Assembly (NCBI RefSeq): GCF_040412425.1
Contig: NC_089749.1
Location: 38,947,070-39,011,069, forward strand
Length of the DNA: 64,000 bases
From: Macrobrachium rosenbergii
Taxonomy: Eukaryota > Arthropoda > Malacostraca > Decapoda > Palaemonidae
Reading direction: 5' to 3'
The translations under genes and the position numbers were made by a program. The notes beneath the pieces were generated by a model. That model did not search any database, was not told the origin of the DNA, and saw only the letters and a list, made by a program, of their open reading frames with translations. Position 1 is the stretch's first letter. Each line of letters starts with the position of its first letter. Of this stretch, positions 1-11,689 are shown one piece after another.

Positions 1-28
1 AAATAGTGGCTCGGCGTTTAAGGGTTAA
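1..28. mobile_element. Right terminus of a piggyBac-like element (P0)
   Basis: The window opens inside the last bases of an element whose end reads GGCGTTTAAGGGTTAA at 13-28. The same end closes P2 (27742) and P3 (39942), and a close variant closes P4 (52988). It finishes on TTAA, the piggyBac target. The rest of the element is outside the window. Confidence 0.7.
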
Positions 29-205
29 GGAGGCAGGGTAATGTAACTTGAACTATTCCTGACCTGACCATAGACAGTATCTCATACTAAAATCATCATA
101 CCTTACGTAATCCATTGTGAGTTCAACACACAGTGTCCATCCGTTTAAGAGTACTAGACGGAAGTGAATTTTCCATAAAGTGGAGAAATTATCATCATTC
201 CAAGC

Positions 206-2093
206 ATGCCTAAGCAAGCCTCATGCAAGCAAAAATTTACAAAAGAACGGCTGCAAGAGGATATATGCAAAGACTGGATCACAGAAGTTTGTAATGATGA
301 AAGAAATGTTTATTGCAAGTATTGCAAGGCAACAATTAGAGCAAAGGATCACGCAAAAATGTAAGAAGCACCAAGTGAATAATGAACCATTTTCTTCTTC
401 CAGGTAATCCAAGATTAGTTTTCCTAAAGTTGAAAATCTTGTGATGTGGCTCCAGCAGAGGCCCAGTTGTGTCTTTGTATTGCAAAACATTGTGTGATTA
501 GTTCTTGTGACCACCTGGTAGATGCCATAAACCACTTCGTTGTTAAGCTGAAGGAAGACATAAGTGATAGAAAGTACAGTATTTTACTCGATGAATCTAC
601 ATCTGTTATTAAGTATTTGGGATTAGCTATACATTACTTTAGTGAAGTCACAGAAATTAGTTTCTACATTTTTACACTTGCTCCTCTTCCACGAATGTGA
701 TGCAAATGGTATTGTCCATGCTCTGAAAATGTCTTTACATGTTTATAGACTGAATTAGCAGAATATGGTTGGCACTGGATCTGACAATGCATGTGTCATG
801 GTTGGGATAAACAATGAAGTTTACAAAAAACTAAAGGATGATATTCCTACATTAGTGCATATCCGCTGTGTAAGTCATTCAGTTCAGCTAGCTGTGTCTC
901 ATGCATGTTCAGAGACTATGCCCAGGAACCCAGAATTCCTTGTTAGTGAAACCTATAATTGGTTTGCTAGGTCTTCCTCAAGACAGCAGGCATACAATGA
1001 CTTATTCAAACTCATAAATGATGGACATGAGCCTCTCAAGATTGTGCACGCCTGCCAAACCCGGTGGTTGTCTATAGCTTCTGCAGTGCAAAGACTGTGC
1101 GACCAATAGCTGGAGCTAAAAACTCATTTTAGTTTAACAAAATCATCTAAGAGATGTTACACTTCAGAAATGCTCCACTCCTTGTACAGTGATGAATATA
1201 ATCATGCATATTTGGTTTTTCTAAAGTCAGTGTTATATGAGGTTCAGAGAGTGAACAAGATTTTTGAATCTAATGACAGTGATCCAACAAAATTACTTGA
1301 TGACTGGACACTTTTGATTGAAAATCTAGTGAACAGAGTGATACTTTCTTCAAAGTGGCAACAGGTTGATCCATTCTCTTGAAATTTGGAAGACTACTTA
1401 GCTCCTAAATTGTACTTAGGTTATGAAACTGAAAAACTGTTATCCGACCTACCCAAACATCTGGCTGAGGATCAAGTGAAAAACTTCAGAGAAAGATGGT
1501 CTCAATTTTTTATATTACTTGTCAGAGAACTTCGCAAGAGACTACCTGATAATGTGCAAGTACTGAAAACTAAGTCACCGTTCAGTGTTGAAGACACACT
1601 ACGTGTAATGAAGCACTTGATTGCCCCACTCTTAGAATCTTTGGGTATAAGTGCAAAAATATTAAAAAAATTGAACTCCACTGGTCAAACATAGCACTAG
1701 TAAAATGGCATGAAACAAAGGAAACTATGAAATTTTGGGCTGAAGTTAATGGATACAAAGATGCACAGAATATAAATCCTTATAACGAGCTTTCGTCTAT
1801 TGCCATAACAATCTTGAGTTTGCCCCATTCTACTGCTGAAATTGAGTTTTCAGTCAAATGAATCTCTTAAGAAGAAATTAAGGAATAGAAAGCAAACAGA
1901 TGCAACTAATGCATTACTTCATATGGGCTGAACAGAATGTCAGAAACTTGCAGACATATAATTTTCCAAATGCAGTACCTGATTTAGTACCATCAAGTGA
2001 AAAGTACCATAATTTGAAAAAAGGCACAATGGATCAACCTGGCACATCATATACTGAAGAATGGATGACGATGATGATGATGATGATGATCTA
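206..2093 (+). pseudogene. Decayed hAT-superfamily (ZBED/SCAND3-like) transposase
   Basis: The likely start is ATG 206, reading MPKQASCKQKFTKERLQEDI. A BED-like zinc-finger half follows with a C-x2-C pair (CKYC) before a stop at about 362. Downstream pieces in shifting frames match the hAT transposase core. They include LLDESTS near 590, GTGSDNACVMVG near 770, a CVSHSVQLAVSHAC segment near 880, and a tail near 1810 (SLPHSTAEIEF) that resembles the hAT dimerisation end. At least five stops or frameshifts break it, so no functional protein is possible. An Asp-rich tail comes from a (GAT)n run at about 2064-2090. I did not identify terminal inverted repeats. Superfamily is fairly sure, exact family is not. 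Confidence 0.75.
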
Positions 2094-2299
2094 AACATTT
2101 TACTGCAAATTATGTAAATCTAAAAAGAAATTGTATACAATTATTAATCTATGCTGCACTGAATAGTTTATTTTAGGATTTTTTAAATTAAAATAACAGG
2201 ATTTAATTTGTTTACATTTATTAGGATAGAGAACAGAGGGAGATCAATTTGACTTGAGATGTCGTGGGGGTAACGTACGGCAGCTTCCCATCCCGGGAC

Positions 2300-2690
2300 A
2301 TCTCGTAAATATTTTACAAAAAATATACCCAGAATTTGTTCCTGATTTTAATTCTTGTCTGTTATGATATTGTGTGAGATGTATTATAATTTTACAAAAA
2401 AAAAATATTAGAAAAAAATTTACAGCTTGGTAAAATTAGCATATTTTTATGACTGTCTTTTGGACAAGAGGCCCCACACAGGGTTGGAAATATTCACTTT
2501 CAACTTCCCGTGGAAGTTACAGAAAACTTTTTAGAATTTTTTTCTTATACTATGTGCATATGCATATTTTCCTCTTACACAGATTTTTTTTTTGGCCAAC
2601 CTTAAATTTAGCCCAGTGTGGGGGTGTGCCGAATATATATTTAGCCTGTCCTGTCATGGTTAAACACTTATGAAAGTTAATTTTGCATTC
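2300..2690. repeat. Dispersed repeat R, copy 1
   Basis: About 380 bp that recurs in the same orientation at 40470-40860, with shared blocks such as CAGAATTTGTT, CTTTCAACYTCCCGTGG and TTGGCCAACCTTAA. It is AT-rich and I see no coding potential. It may be the 3' part of the preceding hAT element, with copy 2 a non-autonomous derivative, or an unrelated dispersed repeat. Confidence 0.6.
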
Positions 2691-2747
2691 AACTCATGCA
2701 TCAAAAAGAAACTACAAAGCAATAATGCTCTTTCTCATTATCATTAT

Positions 2748-2885
2748 TACAGTAAACCCACCATATTCACGAGGGATGTGTACCCACCCCCCCGCGAATA
2801 GCTAAAACCAGCAAATACTTAGAACCCTTCTAAAAACTCTTAGAACTACCTATTTTGTTAGTTCAAACACACACAAAACAAACTA
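2748..2885. mobile_element. Left part of pogo/Tigger-like MITE T (copy 1)
   Basis: It starts with TA then CAGTAAACCC. The matching inverted end GGGTTTACTG then TA lies at 29159-29170. Sequence up to ...CTAAAA is homologous to the uninterrupted T copy at about 49185-49250. The DIRS cluster starts immediately after. TIRs of this form with a TA duplication fit Tc1/mariner-pogo elements; the copy has no transposase. Confidence 0.7.
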
Positions 2886-3270
2886 AAAAAGGGATTTTGA
2901 CAAAGGAAAAATCTATTTCTGAGGGAGGCCCTGTGTCACCCGGTGGTGAACAATTTCTAGGTATTCTTGCTAAATATACCAGAAAAAAGTTATCAGGAAT
3001 GCTGGGGGGTTACTACCCCCAGATCGAGCGTCTTCTTATACCAAGAAGGCGTCGGTATGGATAAGGGTGAGTGAATAAATCACAGCCACAGAATCACACT
3101 CGAAAGACATCCCAATGGCAAAATCCCTCGGAAGAGCAGGGAGCCGTTCCAGCTCCCTCACTCACCCGCCCGCCAAGTGGCGACCCCAGCGCCATCTGAA
3201 CTCATTCCAGTCTAGCACCACCCCCAGGCTTGGCATGCCCAAGCAGGGGAGGAAACCAGATACTGGGAGG
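2886..3270. repeat. 3' inverted terminal repeat of DIRS A
   Basis: About 290 bp (2927-3216) is the reverse complement of 10903-11200. It contains the shared blocks GGCCCTGTGTCACCCGGTG and CGCCATCTGAACTCATTCCA. The outermost ~40 bp (GGGATTTTGACAAAGG...) is specific to the 3' end and reappears inverted in the ICR. Confidence 0.85.
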
Positions 3271-3362
3271 GTCACCGGGTGACACAGGGCCTCCCTCAGA
3301 AATAGATTTTTCCTTTGTCAAAATCCCTTTTCTGAGTTCGTCCCCTGTGTCACCCGGTGAAA
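3271..3362. other. Internal complementary region (circle-junction copy) of DIRS A
   Basis: One half (to about 3340) is complementary to the element's outer 3' end at 2886-2945. The other half (about 3341-3362) matches the outer 5' end at 11181-11213. The two meet around CAAAATCCCTTTT / CTGAGTTCG. In the DIRS1 model this serves as the template or splint that joins both ends in circle formation. Confidence 0.85.
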
Positions 3363-3821
3363 TAGTACAGAGAATCATGCCAAGCCTGCCAAGATACAAA
3401 ATAAACAAAAGGTGATCATGAACAAAAACACATGCTATGAACAAATTAGATTTAATATGGGATCTCAGCAAAGCAAAGAGAAACAAATTACAGGTAAATA
3501 CTGGTGGAACAAAAACACCCAACAATACAGTGTTATAGATAGGTAAATATAAACTTATACATAAGAGAAATACATAATATACCTTATACAATATAAAAAA
3601 TGTGAGGTACACGAAGCATAAAATAAAATAACACAAGTACCTCTAGGCTTAAATCTAAATACACAGCATAACAGAACACAATCACCAAGACAAACAATAA
3701 TAATGGCAATACTAGTATCAATTATGAGGAGCAAGGCAGTGAGGCATGATTGAACCAGGAGAACAGGCAGAGAAATAAATGAGGCAGGCGGGCGGGGGGA
3801 AAGGATAATGGTTAAGGATAA
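3363..3821. other. 3' untranslated region of DIRS A
   Basis: Non-coding AT-rich sequence between the recombinase stop and the ICR. I see no further gene or structured repeat in it. Confidence 0.5.
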
Positions 3822-4880
3822 TTAAGGTGGGGGGATGACACTCCCCACAGCCACTGTAGAGAATTTCAGAGCTTGAGTGATTTTTAGATAGTGGCGTTTA
3901 AACACTAGAGGTGATTTCCATCCCGTATACTTGGTAAGTTCAGCAAAATCCATATTATGAAAATAATTAGTAGAGGTAGCTACCGCACGGATATCATGAA
4001 CCTTAGGAACTGAATCCGGGTTGGCCTGTTTAATGAAATACAGAATTTGCTGTCTTATAGCATTCAAAGAGAGTTCCACCTTTTTCCCTGATAAAAAGAG
4101 GACCCGACATACACTGAGGAGTTCTTTGTAAGTAAGCCTTTAAGGTAAAGACTGGGCACAAGGACTGGTCCTGTGGAAGAGGCACCACCTTCCAGGGGAC
4201 CAGCTGTCCTGAGGGTCTTCATTTTTCGCTAGAAACCTATGATCAGGGAAAGGAGAACTTCTCCCCGACGGAGGAAATCAATGTGATTATCACCTCTAGA
4301 GAGAGCAGATAGCTCTGAGATTCTGGCACCTGAAGCTAAGCTAATCAGAAACAAGGTCTTCCTTAGCAGATCCAGATAAGAGCATTGTGAGTTATCAATA
4401 TCAGACGCTAACTTTTAGAACATCGTTTAGGAACCAGGTAACAGAATGTGGGCGTGAGCCAGTCTCAAACGGGCGCATGCTCTAGGGATGGAGGAAAAGT
4501 ATGAATCTGTAAGGTCAATCTTAAAGCCATACAAAAATACCTTCTTCAAGGCTGATTTAGCTGTAGTAATAGTGGCCGGAGCTAGGCCTTTTTCAAACAA
4601 TGATCTAAAGAAGGTAACCGCTAGGTTAGTAGTCATAGTCTGAGCTTCAGATGCCTTCAAAAAGGATGCTAATTTTTGACTGCTGAATCATATTGCCTGA
4701 GTAGAATCTCTCTTATCGGATTCTAGAAACAGAGTGTTAACGGGGTCAATATTTGCTCCCTTTTTAGCAGCAAATTTTATAAAGTCCACAAAACCAGGGC
4801 ATTCTGAATTTTTAAGGAAGCTGACACAGTCTTGGTTTGTACTACTTGGGTCAGTCTGGGTTTGGGTATCTGATGACACC
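3822..4880 (-). pseudogene. Tyrosine recombinase of DIRS A (broken)
   Basis: A tyrosine recombinase that would integrate the circular DNA copy of the element. The N-terminal SAM-like part (DCVSFLKNSECPGF, then TFFRSLFEKGLAPATIT) lies at about 4850-4430. A catalytic-Arg region (GARISELSALSR) is at about 4320. The C-terminal box HDIRAVATS carries the H-x-x-R pair and FKRHYL carries the nucleophile Tyr (3822-4079). The parts are in different frames, with breaks near 4688, 4430-4400 and 4080-4200. The 5' part overlaps the end of pol in another frame, as in elements B and E. Confidence 0.85.
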
Positions 4881-6749
4881 GCAACTTGAGCTCCAGAAGC
4901 AGAGGGAACCAGTTGCTCTTCAGCCAATGGGGGGCTACCAGGGCTAGTTGGCCCTTGAATGACCTGAGTTTGTGCAGTACTTTCAACATGTTTATTGGGG
5001 GAAACAAGTAGATCCTCTCCCAACTGTTCCAATCTATGGTCATTGCGTCCGTGGCATAGGCATGGGGATCCAGATTGGGAGCCACATAACAGGGAAGCTT
5101 GTGATTGCTCTCTGTGGCGAACAGATCCACTTGGAGTCCCGGAACCCGGCGGCATATCCAATTGAACGATTCCCCGTCCAGAGACCACTCCGTCTCCAAC
5201 GGAGTAGTTCTGGACAGAGAATCCGCCACCACGTTCCGCACCCCCGCTAGGTGGGTGGCTGACAGATGCCAGCCGTGCTTGTTCGCCAGGGAGAAGATAG
5301 CTAACATCACCTGATTTACGCGACCCGATTTGGAGCCGCCCCTGTTTATGCAATGAACCACCACGGCACTGTCTAACACCAGCCTGATGTGAATCTGGCC
5401 GGCGGGGCAAAGTTTCTTCAGAGTTAGAAACACTGCCATAGCTTCCAAGGTGTTTATATGGAACTGTCGAAACATTGTAGACCATGTCCCTTGTACTTTT
5501 TGTTTTGGTGAGTACCCTCCCCAGCCGCTTAATGAAGCGTCTGTGTGGATTACCAGAGCTGGGGGAGGGAAATTGAAGGGGGACAGACTTGAAAGGCCTT
5601 TGACTACGGACCATGGTGAAGCCTTGTCTTCAAGATTTGTGGGATTGAAGAGACTCTGTCTCTGAGCCTGACATTGGCTCGTCTCCGCCACACTCTGTTT
5701 ATGTCTTTTAGTCTTGCTTTCAAGAGCAGGTCTGTTACTGAAGCAAACTGAAGAGAGCCGAGAATCCTCTCTTGAGACCGGCGGGATGCCGCTTTGCCCT
5801 TCAGAAATTTTCTGGTAGCGGCGGCTATCTCCCTCCGCTTGGCCGGCGGAAGGGATAGTCTGTACGAGGTTAGGTCCCACTGGAGACCCAGCCACTGAAA
5901 CCGAGACTCCGGAGTCAGGCGGGACTTCTCCCTGTTCAATTGAAAGCCTAAGGACTCCAGGAACCCAATCACTATGGCTGTAGCCTTCCGGCACTCCTGT
6001 ACGGATGGGGCCCAGATTAACCAATCGTCCAGGCATGCTACTAGGGAGATCCCCCGGGACCGTAGCTGCTGAACAACTGTTTCCGCCAGCTTCGTGAATA
6101 TCCTGGGGGCTATATTGAGCCCGAAAGGCATGACCCTGAAGGAGTAGGCCTGTTTCCCTAGTCTGAAACCCAGGAAGGGAGAGAAGTTCCGCGCAACCGG
6201 GACGTGATAATAAGCATCTGAAAGATCGATAGAGGTGGTGACGGCTCCACGCGGCAGTAGAGTCCGTACTTGAGCAACTGTAAGCATGCGAAATTTGTCG
6301 CATTGTATGTAGAGATTTAGACGCAACAGATCTAGAATCACTCTTTGCTGGCCGGAATCTTTCTTGGGGACAGTGAACAGCCTGCCTTGAAATTTGAGGT
6401 GCCTCACTTTCTTTATAGCTTTCTTGTTGAGAAGCTCCGTCACAAAGTCCTGTAGGGCTTTGGAGGAGGGTTGATAAAACCTGGTCAGGGGAGGAGGGTC
6501 CCTGATCCAGCTCCAACCCAGGCCTTTGGACACAATGCTGTGTGCCCAAGGACTGAAGGACCACTGGTCTCTGAACCAGTATAGGCGTCCACCTACCTGA
6601 CTGGTCTCAATGGGAGGAAGCAGGTTTGTTTCCTCTACCACGGCCACTCCTCCCCCGCGAGACGGATCCAGCTCTACCTCTGTAGGGGGCTCGACCTCTA
6701 GCCCCCCTTGCGCTCCTATTAAGGCCATGAAAGACCCCACGGCCTTCAT
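4777..6749 (-). pseudogene. Pol of DIRS A: reverse transcriptase, RNase H, methyltransferase-like
   Basis: A polyprotein that would copy the element RNA into DNA. From a plausible start at 6749 (MKAVGSFMAL) it shows the leader block VGGRLYWFRDQW and reverse transcriptase motifs FTVPKKDSG, TSIDLSDAYYHV and FGLNIAPRIFTKL. The catalytic box reads CLDDWLIW where B and D have YLDD. RNase H follows with IHTDASLSGWGG, LEAMAVFL, LVLDSAVVVHCINRGG and VVADSLSR. A methyltransferase-like segment has LFATESNHKLPCYVAPN and YLFPPIN. A one-base frameshift near 5610 separates reverse transcriptase from RNase H. It ends LVLWTL-stop at 4777. The gag-pol boundary has been altered, so the two are read in one frame here. 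Confidence 0.88.
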
Positions 6750-8245
6750 AGGTAGGGTTGTACGCCGGCGAGGAGACGTACGTAGGCGCAGCACATACTG
6801 TTGGGGTTGAGCCTTGGAGGTGGACGGTTGGTTCACCGTCGAGACCGGAACTGCCTGAACTACCGTCTGGTGTTGTGGTCTCCTATGCCTTCTGTAACGT
6901 TTCCCAGGATTATTCTGGGAACCGCTAGACTCCGGGGTCTTCCGCTTAAAGGCGGAGATACCCCACCGGGAGCGCAGACTCTGGTTGGCCCTGGTTGCCT
7001 CGCCCAGGACACTGGAGACTTCATCTTCTGGGAAAAGATTTTCTCCCCAGAAAGAACTCTTCATGAGTCTGTTAGGCTCATGACGAATGGTGGCATCAGC
7101 GAAGATGAACTTACGGCAGTTCATCTTTGCCACCATGAAGTCGTACAGGTCCGACTGGAACCCTGCTAACAGGGATTTAGTCAGAACCTGAAACAAAGGC
7201 TCCTCTGCAAAGGAGACGGCGGTCGCTTCTGAAAGGCACAGCGAGTTCAAAGACCGGCTCAACCGACACCGTGCCTCGAACTCAGCCTTCAGGAGAGCTT
7301 CCGGAAGCTTAGGAAGCTGCTCACTAAACTGGTTCGACGCGCAATCTGCGTCCAATTTACCAACAGTAAATGTGGACGGAGCGTCCTTCCAGAACTTGTC
7401 ACCCCCTGGGAAGATCAGAGACGTAGGGTCTGATTCCCTAAGCTGAGGCAAGGGTTTGCCATCCAAGCAAGCCTGAGCGGTTGCGATAGCAACCTTGTTC
7501 AGGCAGGGAGTGGGCAGGTTATCCCCGAGGGAAAACATAGTGTAGTTGCCCTTGAAGGGGGTCAACTTCGTGTTCTCCGCCCGCCACTCGGAAAAGGTGC
7601 GCAAGAGAGCAGATTGCGCCTGATCCCTAGGGAAGATCACCGTCTCCTTAGGGACCTTGTCTGAGCGTACCCAGGCTTCCTCCGTCAGCCTAACGAAGCC
7701 TGGGTAGGGGGGCAAGAGATCAGCCGGGAAGAACTCCAGCTCCTCCAGGCGTCTGGTACCTAGTCCTTCGATGGTCAAAGGTATCCTCGTGGCGAATAGC
7801 ACGAAGAGCGAGCAAAACGCCACGGGTTCCCTACATCAAAAGGAGGGAGGGTAGCAGTGTCAGGGATCTGGTATTGTGGTCCGGCCCCACCGGAGCGTGC
7901 CATATCGGCAAGAAGATTCTCCTGACTCTGTAGCCTCTCCGTCAACTTAGAAAGCTTGGCCTCAACCTCCGAAGAGAACCTCTCTAGCAACATCCCCGCA
8001 AACGCCTCAGGGTCAAAGGCAGGCTGGCGAGGAGGGCTGGGACTGGCCCCTCTTACTCGCTCCTTTGCCCGAGGTACCTGGTTTGCTCCGGAGGCCACAG
8101 GTTCAGCAACCTTTGGCTTCGACTGGGGGAAAGGGGATGCCTTGCGGGAAGACGAGGACTTGAAGCCCTTCGCCTTCCACGACGTCTTCAACTTGGGGAC
8201 AGTAGATGGAGCGCTGTCCCTCAAGATAGAAGATTTAGCAAAGCC

Positions 8246-8311
8246 CTGAAACGAAGAAACAGAGGATGAAGGGGAATCAAAAAGGGCGCCCGCCCCCGCT
8301 GCCTAACTTAC
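8246..8311 (-). other. Spliceosomal intron 2 in DIRS A gag
   Basis: 66 bp on the minus strand, from GTAAGT to a pyrimidine-rich TTTCTTCGTTTCAG. It is phase 0 and has an in-frame TAG, so it must be removed for gag to be read through. The equivalent in B is 14653-14727. Confidence 0.75.
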
Positions 8312-8617
8312 CTCTCTACCTACCTGGTCCTGCTCGGTGTTCATGGGCTCCAGGTCCAAATCCAGAGCGGCGACGTCCTCCGAAACCTCCGCGTAAAGGG
8401 GTTCCTCTAGAAGTGGCTGGGTCACGACCCGGATCTGCTCGATGATGGGTGCGGCCACATCAGCTGGTACGGCCGCAGCGATCCAGGTGCCGGGGTAGAG
8501 CAAATCTCTCAGCTTCCCGTCGAGGACGTAGGGCTTCCCCGACGGGACGTTCCTCCCGAACCCAGCCACCCAGGCGCGGAGAGACTCTAGGGCCTCCTTC
8601 TTGGAGGACTCGTTGGC

Positions 8618-8739
8618 CTGAAAGGGAGCAGGGAATCAAGGAAGGGCTAATATACTGTAAACTATATAAGCGCTAGAACACAAAATATGGCAACATAGCA
8701 AACTGTAACTATCATGAAGAATGAAAGTAAGCAGCTTAC
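8618..8739 (-). other. Spliceosomal intron 1 in DIRS A gag
   Basis: 122 bp on the minus strand, from GTAAGC to CTCCCTTTCAG. It separates the Cys/His-rich exon from exon 2 in phase 0, at the same position as 14233-14340 in B. Confidence 0.75.
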
Positions 8740-8910
8740 CAACTCGTCCTGGATGCACCCACAAAGCGCGAAGCAAACCTCACAGCCCTCCGGATGCCAG
8801 ACGATTAGGTCATCAAGCCGGACCGCACAGCCAGCGTGGGTCCGACACACCACATGCCCGTAGGGTTGGTGGAGGGTGGCGGTACAACCGGGCTCCTCAC
8901 AACGAACAGT
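8740..8910 (-). CDS. Cys/His-rich zinc-binding-like exon of DIRS A gag
   Basis: 171 bp bounded by acceptor ...CACTTACAG (from 8911) and donor GTAAGC (from 8739). It encodes 57 residues beginning TVRCEEPGC. The spacing C-x4-C-x9-H-x2-C-x2-H-x2-C-x10-H-x3-C-x2-C is the same as in the B exon at 14062-14232, which has identical length. There are enough ligands for two zinc ions. It starts with Thr rather than Met, so it is probably an internal exon. I do not recognise the domain as a named family. Confidence 0.75.
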
Positions 8911-10902
8911 CTGTAAGTGTGAACAGTATATGAACCTACCACTCTAAGAAACTTAAACTAAGCAGGCACAGGTATTTTCAAACTGTACTACCGGAGGACT
9001 CCGGCGAATGAAAAAACCCGTCAGAGACGGGCCTACCAGAAAAAGTAACTTAAATTTAAGGTAAGCAAGAAGCCCCTCGACTGCCGGAATACTCCGGCGA
9101 ACGAACGAGAGCCGAATCAACGGACCCTCACCACAAGGGGTGCCGGGAATAAACGCGGAACCCAAGGGTAAGATCACCGGACTCTAATAACAATAACAGG
9201 AAAATAAATATATATCCGACCAAGTATATCTGGGGTGAGCCGCGGAAACAAAATAAATGCATATATATGCAGAGGATGGTAACATAATCGGTTAACAATG
9301 ACATAAAAATCCACACTCCCCGGAGTCCGGCACCACCCCCTCCGGGATCCCAAGCCTCTACCGCTAGAGAACAATAGAAGGGTGAGGCTACAAAACACCA
9401 CAGATCCACAAGGGCAGGTGTAAGCGCCAGTCAACCCAACTAGAGCATCCCGAACGCCGGAGCGAACGCGGGACAAGGCTGAGAAAAAAGTAAACCTGAG
9501 AAGGTTCGAAAACCTGCTCGATCCTAGGAGAGCAGGTTAACGAGACACTGAGCTCAGAAAAATGCCATCTGGGACCAGCCCTGGGAGGGAGCGAATCCCT
9601 CCACCAGGAAAGATCCAACAACTCGGGTGGTCGTCAGACACCGACGTAACCCGCGCGAGAAGATGACAAAGAGCTGGACCCAGAGTAGACCAGGGTAGGG
9701 GGGTTGGTGGGATAAGGAAGGGAGTAGGCCAGAGCAGAGGAAAACAGGAGACTGGGGAAGATGCCTTCACCCGCTCAACTGTAAACCCAACCACGCTAGG
9801 TAATTAATACAAGCTGGAGAGATCATGGCCTACCCCGAAGGAAAGGGAAGCGAATAGCGACCTAAGGCCTCCATACTCTCACCCCACACATAGACGTAGC
9901 CTATGACATAAAAAGGGGGAGAAGGAAAGGGAGGGATGAGGAAACAACAGGGAAAGAAATTCCCGTGTCGAAGACCAACCAGAGCCGAAAGAAAGGGAAT
10001 GCTATAAAAGCATGGAGGAGACGCACCCACAGAAAAAACCTCTACCCCTCCGTAAAGAAGGGGGAGGGCTATGGGGTCTCATTCCACAACCCAAACAACG
10101 GTCAGAGGATGGAACAACAACAGAAACTCCCTCCACCTGCTGATCCTCTCCTCTGCCTAACCTAACCCAGGTGAAAGGGAGAGCAGGAGGCCAAGGGCGC
10201 AAAATAAAAGCCTAACATACACTAGGCAGGATAAATAAGATAACCAGAATAATAATAAATCACCATCATATGTGCATAAACAATAAAATAAACTTGTGCT
10301 TGTGCAAGGCACGTAGCCTAACCGAGAGAAGCGACAGGAAGTTAACAGTAAAACTGTACCTGACGCCCCCACGGTAACAATTAATAATTGTAAACAGTTG
10401 AAAACATGATGTCAAGCACCAGCAAAATAACAATTATAATAATTATAAAGCTAAAACTATCCAAGGGGAAACATCCTGGGGAGTCACCTAAGCGGGAAGA
10501 TGACGGGAACCCAAATGCAGGAACCCCAATGATACGGTTCAACAAAATTATCGTTAGAGAAACACCGAAAAAACCCAGCTTAGGAAATGCCACCAGGATG
10601 AACCCTAGGGGAAATAAAGATAAGCAATGAACCGACAAGGAAAAGCCCAAACAGAACAAGCTGGACAGGCGTACCTCGCGGACAACAAGGCTGGCTGGGG
10701 GACGCCGTAGCGTTATAACAGAACCACGTATAATTAATAAATACAGGCTGAAACAGCCAAACTTATCATAAAAACCCCACAATAAGATGGTACTTAACTT
10801 GGATACAGTAAAGCTGCTCAACGACATGCTGGAAAATGCGAAATATTAGCCAAAAGGCACAAGCCACCAAGAAAAACAGTGAAAATGATCACGTGCTAGA
10901 AA
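8911..10902 (-). other. Long 5' leader of DIRS A
   Basis: About 2 kb between the 5' inverted repeat and the first recognised gag exon. An ATG at 10827 opens MSLSSFTVSKLS, matching MSSLPEFTSTKLS at 12058 in B at the same place relative to the inverted repeat. This is therefore a candidate first coding exon, though I could not find a frame-consistent splice to the zinc exon. The 148-residue hydrophobic extension after it is not supported by B. Otherwise I see no genes. Confidence 0.45.
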
Positions 10903-11213
10903 TGGAATGAGTTCAGATGGCGCTGGGGTCGCTGCTTGGCGGGCGGGTGAGTGAGGGAGCTGGAACGGCTCCCTGCTCTTCCGAGGGATTTTGCCATTGG
11001 GATGTCTTTCGAGTGTGATTCTGTGGCTGTGATTTATTCACTCACCCTTATCCATACCGACGCCTTCTTGGTATAAGAAGACGCTCGATCTGGGGGTAGT
11101 AACCCCAGCATTCCTGATAACTTTTTTCTCTGGTATATTTAGCAATATTTATACCTAGAAATTCGTGCAAGAAAGGAATTTCACCGGGTGACACAGGGCC
11201 GAACTCAGAAAAC
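10903..11213. repeat. 5' inverted terminal repeat of DIRS A
   Basis: Reverse complement of 2927-3216. Its outer end (...CACCGGGTGACACAGGGCCGAACTCAG, in two blocks) is the 5'-specific end that is copied in the ICR at 3341-3362. It borders segment S without a gap. Confidence 0.85.
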
Positions 11214-11689
11214 AGGTTTTGACGTAGGAAAAACCAATTTTTGGTAGTCGTCGTTGAGTCCTCAAAGGAGTTACCTTCCATGGTCTACCAGAGCTCCTTA
11301 GTGACCAAACTAATATCAAAGAATTCTCTTCTAATTTAGTTGGTCTTATGGCCAGGTATTGTGTCGTAATGATTAACATTATAACACATGATGGAGTATA
11401 TAATGGACTCAAAGATAAGAGGGCACTTTCCCTTATCTTCAGCGAAGCTGAACCCAGTTTTTTCAACGTCAATTAACCTGCAAGAAAGAGAAGTAACTAT
11501 TGCGCATGCGCATCCGCCCTCTTGTTTACAACTGGGCCGTTAAAAGACCAAGGAGCCATTACTCTCTGTTGGTCAATGCAGGTTGATCCCTTTGCCCAAA
11601 TCCCATGCCTTTTCGTCAGGGAAGTGGGAGGGTTTTGAGGACTCAACAGCGACTACCAAAAATAGGTTTTTCCTACGTCAAAACCTGTT
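11214..11689. mobile_element. Solo ITR-like segment S, related to DIRS family C
   Basis: 476 bp flanked by ~65-bp inverted ends that run CAGGTTTTGACGTAGG... then TGGTAGTCG and AGTCCTCAAA. The interior matches the terminal repeat of C at about 24990-25340 in inverse orientation. Each end is fused to a DIRS 5' end (A on the left, B on the right), so both joints look like DIRS circle junctions. It has no coding capacity. Confidence 0.65.

Larger units (their letters stand above)
6640..8910 (-). pseudogene. Gag (ORF1) of DIRS A, three recognisable exons
   Basis: The structural/nucleocapsid protein. Exons are 8740-8910 (Cys/His-rich), 8312-8617 and 8245 onward, all joined in phase 0. Exon 2 encodes WVAGFGRNVPSGKPYV and an acidic stretch. 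Exon 3 begins GFAKSS, is basic/Ser-rich, then has a coiled-coil-like stretch (LSKLTERLQSQENLLADM) and the block NPWRFA. A frameshift at about 7800 separates it from LTIEGLGTRRLEELEFFP. A conserved gag core follows (VPKETVIFPRDQAQS, IRHEPNRLMKSS, ATRANQSLRSRWG) and then a basic tail. The RG-rich C-terminus present in B is lost. Confidence 0.8.
2886..11213 (-). mobile_element. DIRS1-like tyrosine-recombinase retrotransposon A
   Basis: An 8.3-kb element with, in minus-strand order: 5' inverted terminal repeat, ~2 kb leader, gag with introns, pol (reverse transcriptase, RNase H, methyltransferase-like), tyrosine recombinase, internal complementary region (ICR), 3' inverted repeat. This order and the ICR are diagnostic of DIRS1-like elements. 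Its 3' end abuts MITE T at 2885/2886 and its 5' end joins segment S at about 11213. Frameshifts in gag (about 7800), pol (about 5610) and the recombinase (several) make it non-autonomous. No target duplication is visible, as expected for recombinase-mediated insertion. Confidence 0.88.

Noticed and set aside
2036..2093. Poly-Asp or poly-Met peptide tail as a functional domain
   Set aside because: It is a short (GAT)n microsatellite at the 3' end of a dead hAT gene.
4972..5665. Plus-strand frames opposite DIRS A pol
   Set aside because: They are shadows of the RNase H/reverse transcriptase coding strand, without conserved motifs. Similar shadows lie opposite D and E.
10381..10827. 148-residue hydrophobic protein in the DIRS A leader
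   Set aside because: Only the first dozen residues are conserved in B. The hydrophobic remainder is an AT-rich artefact.
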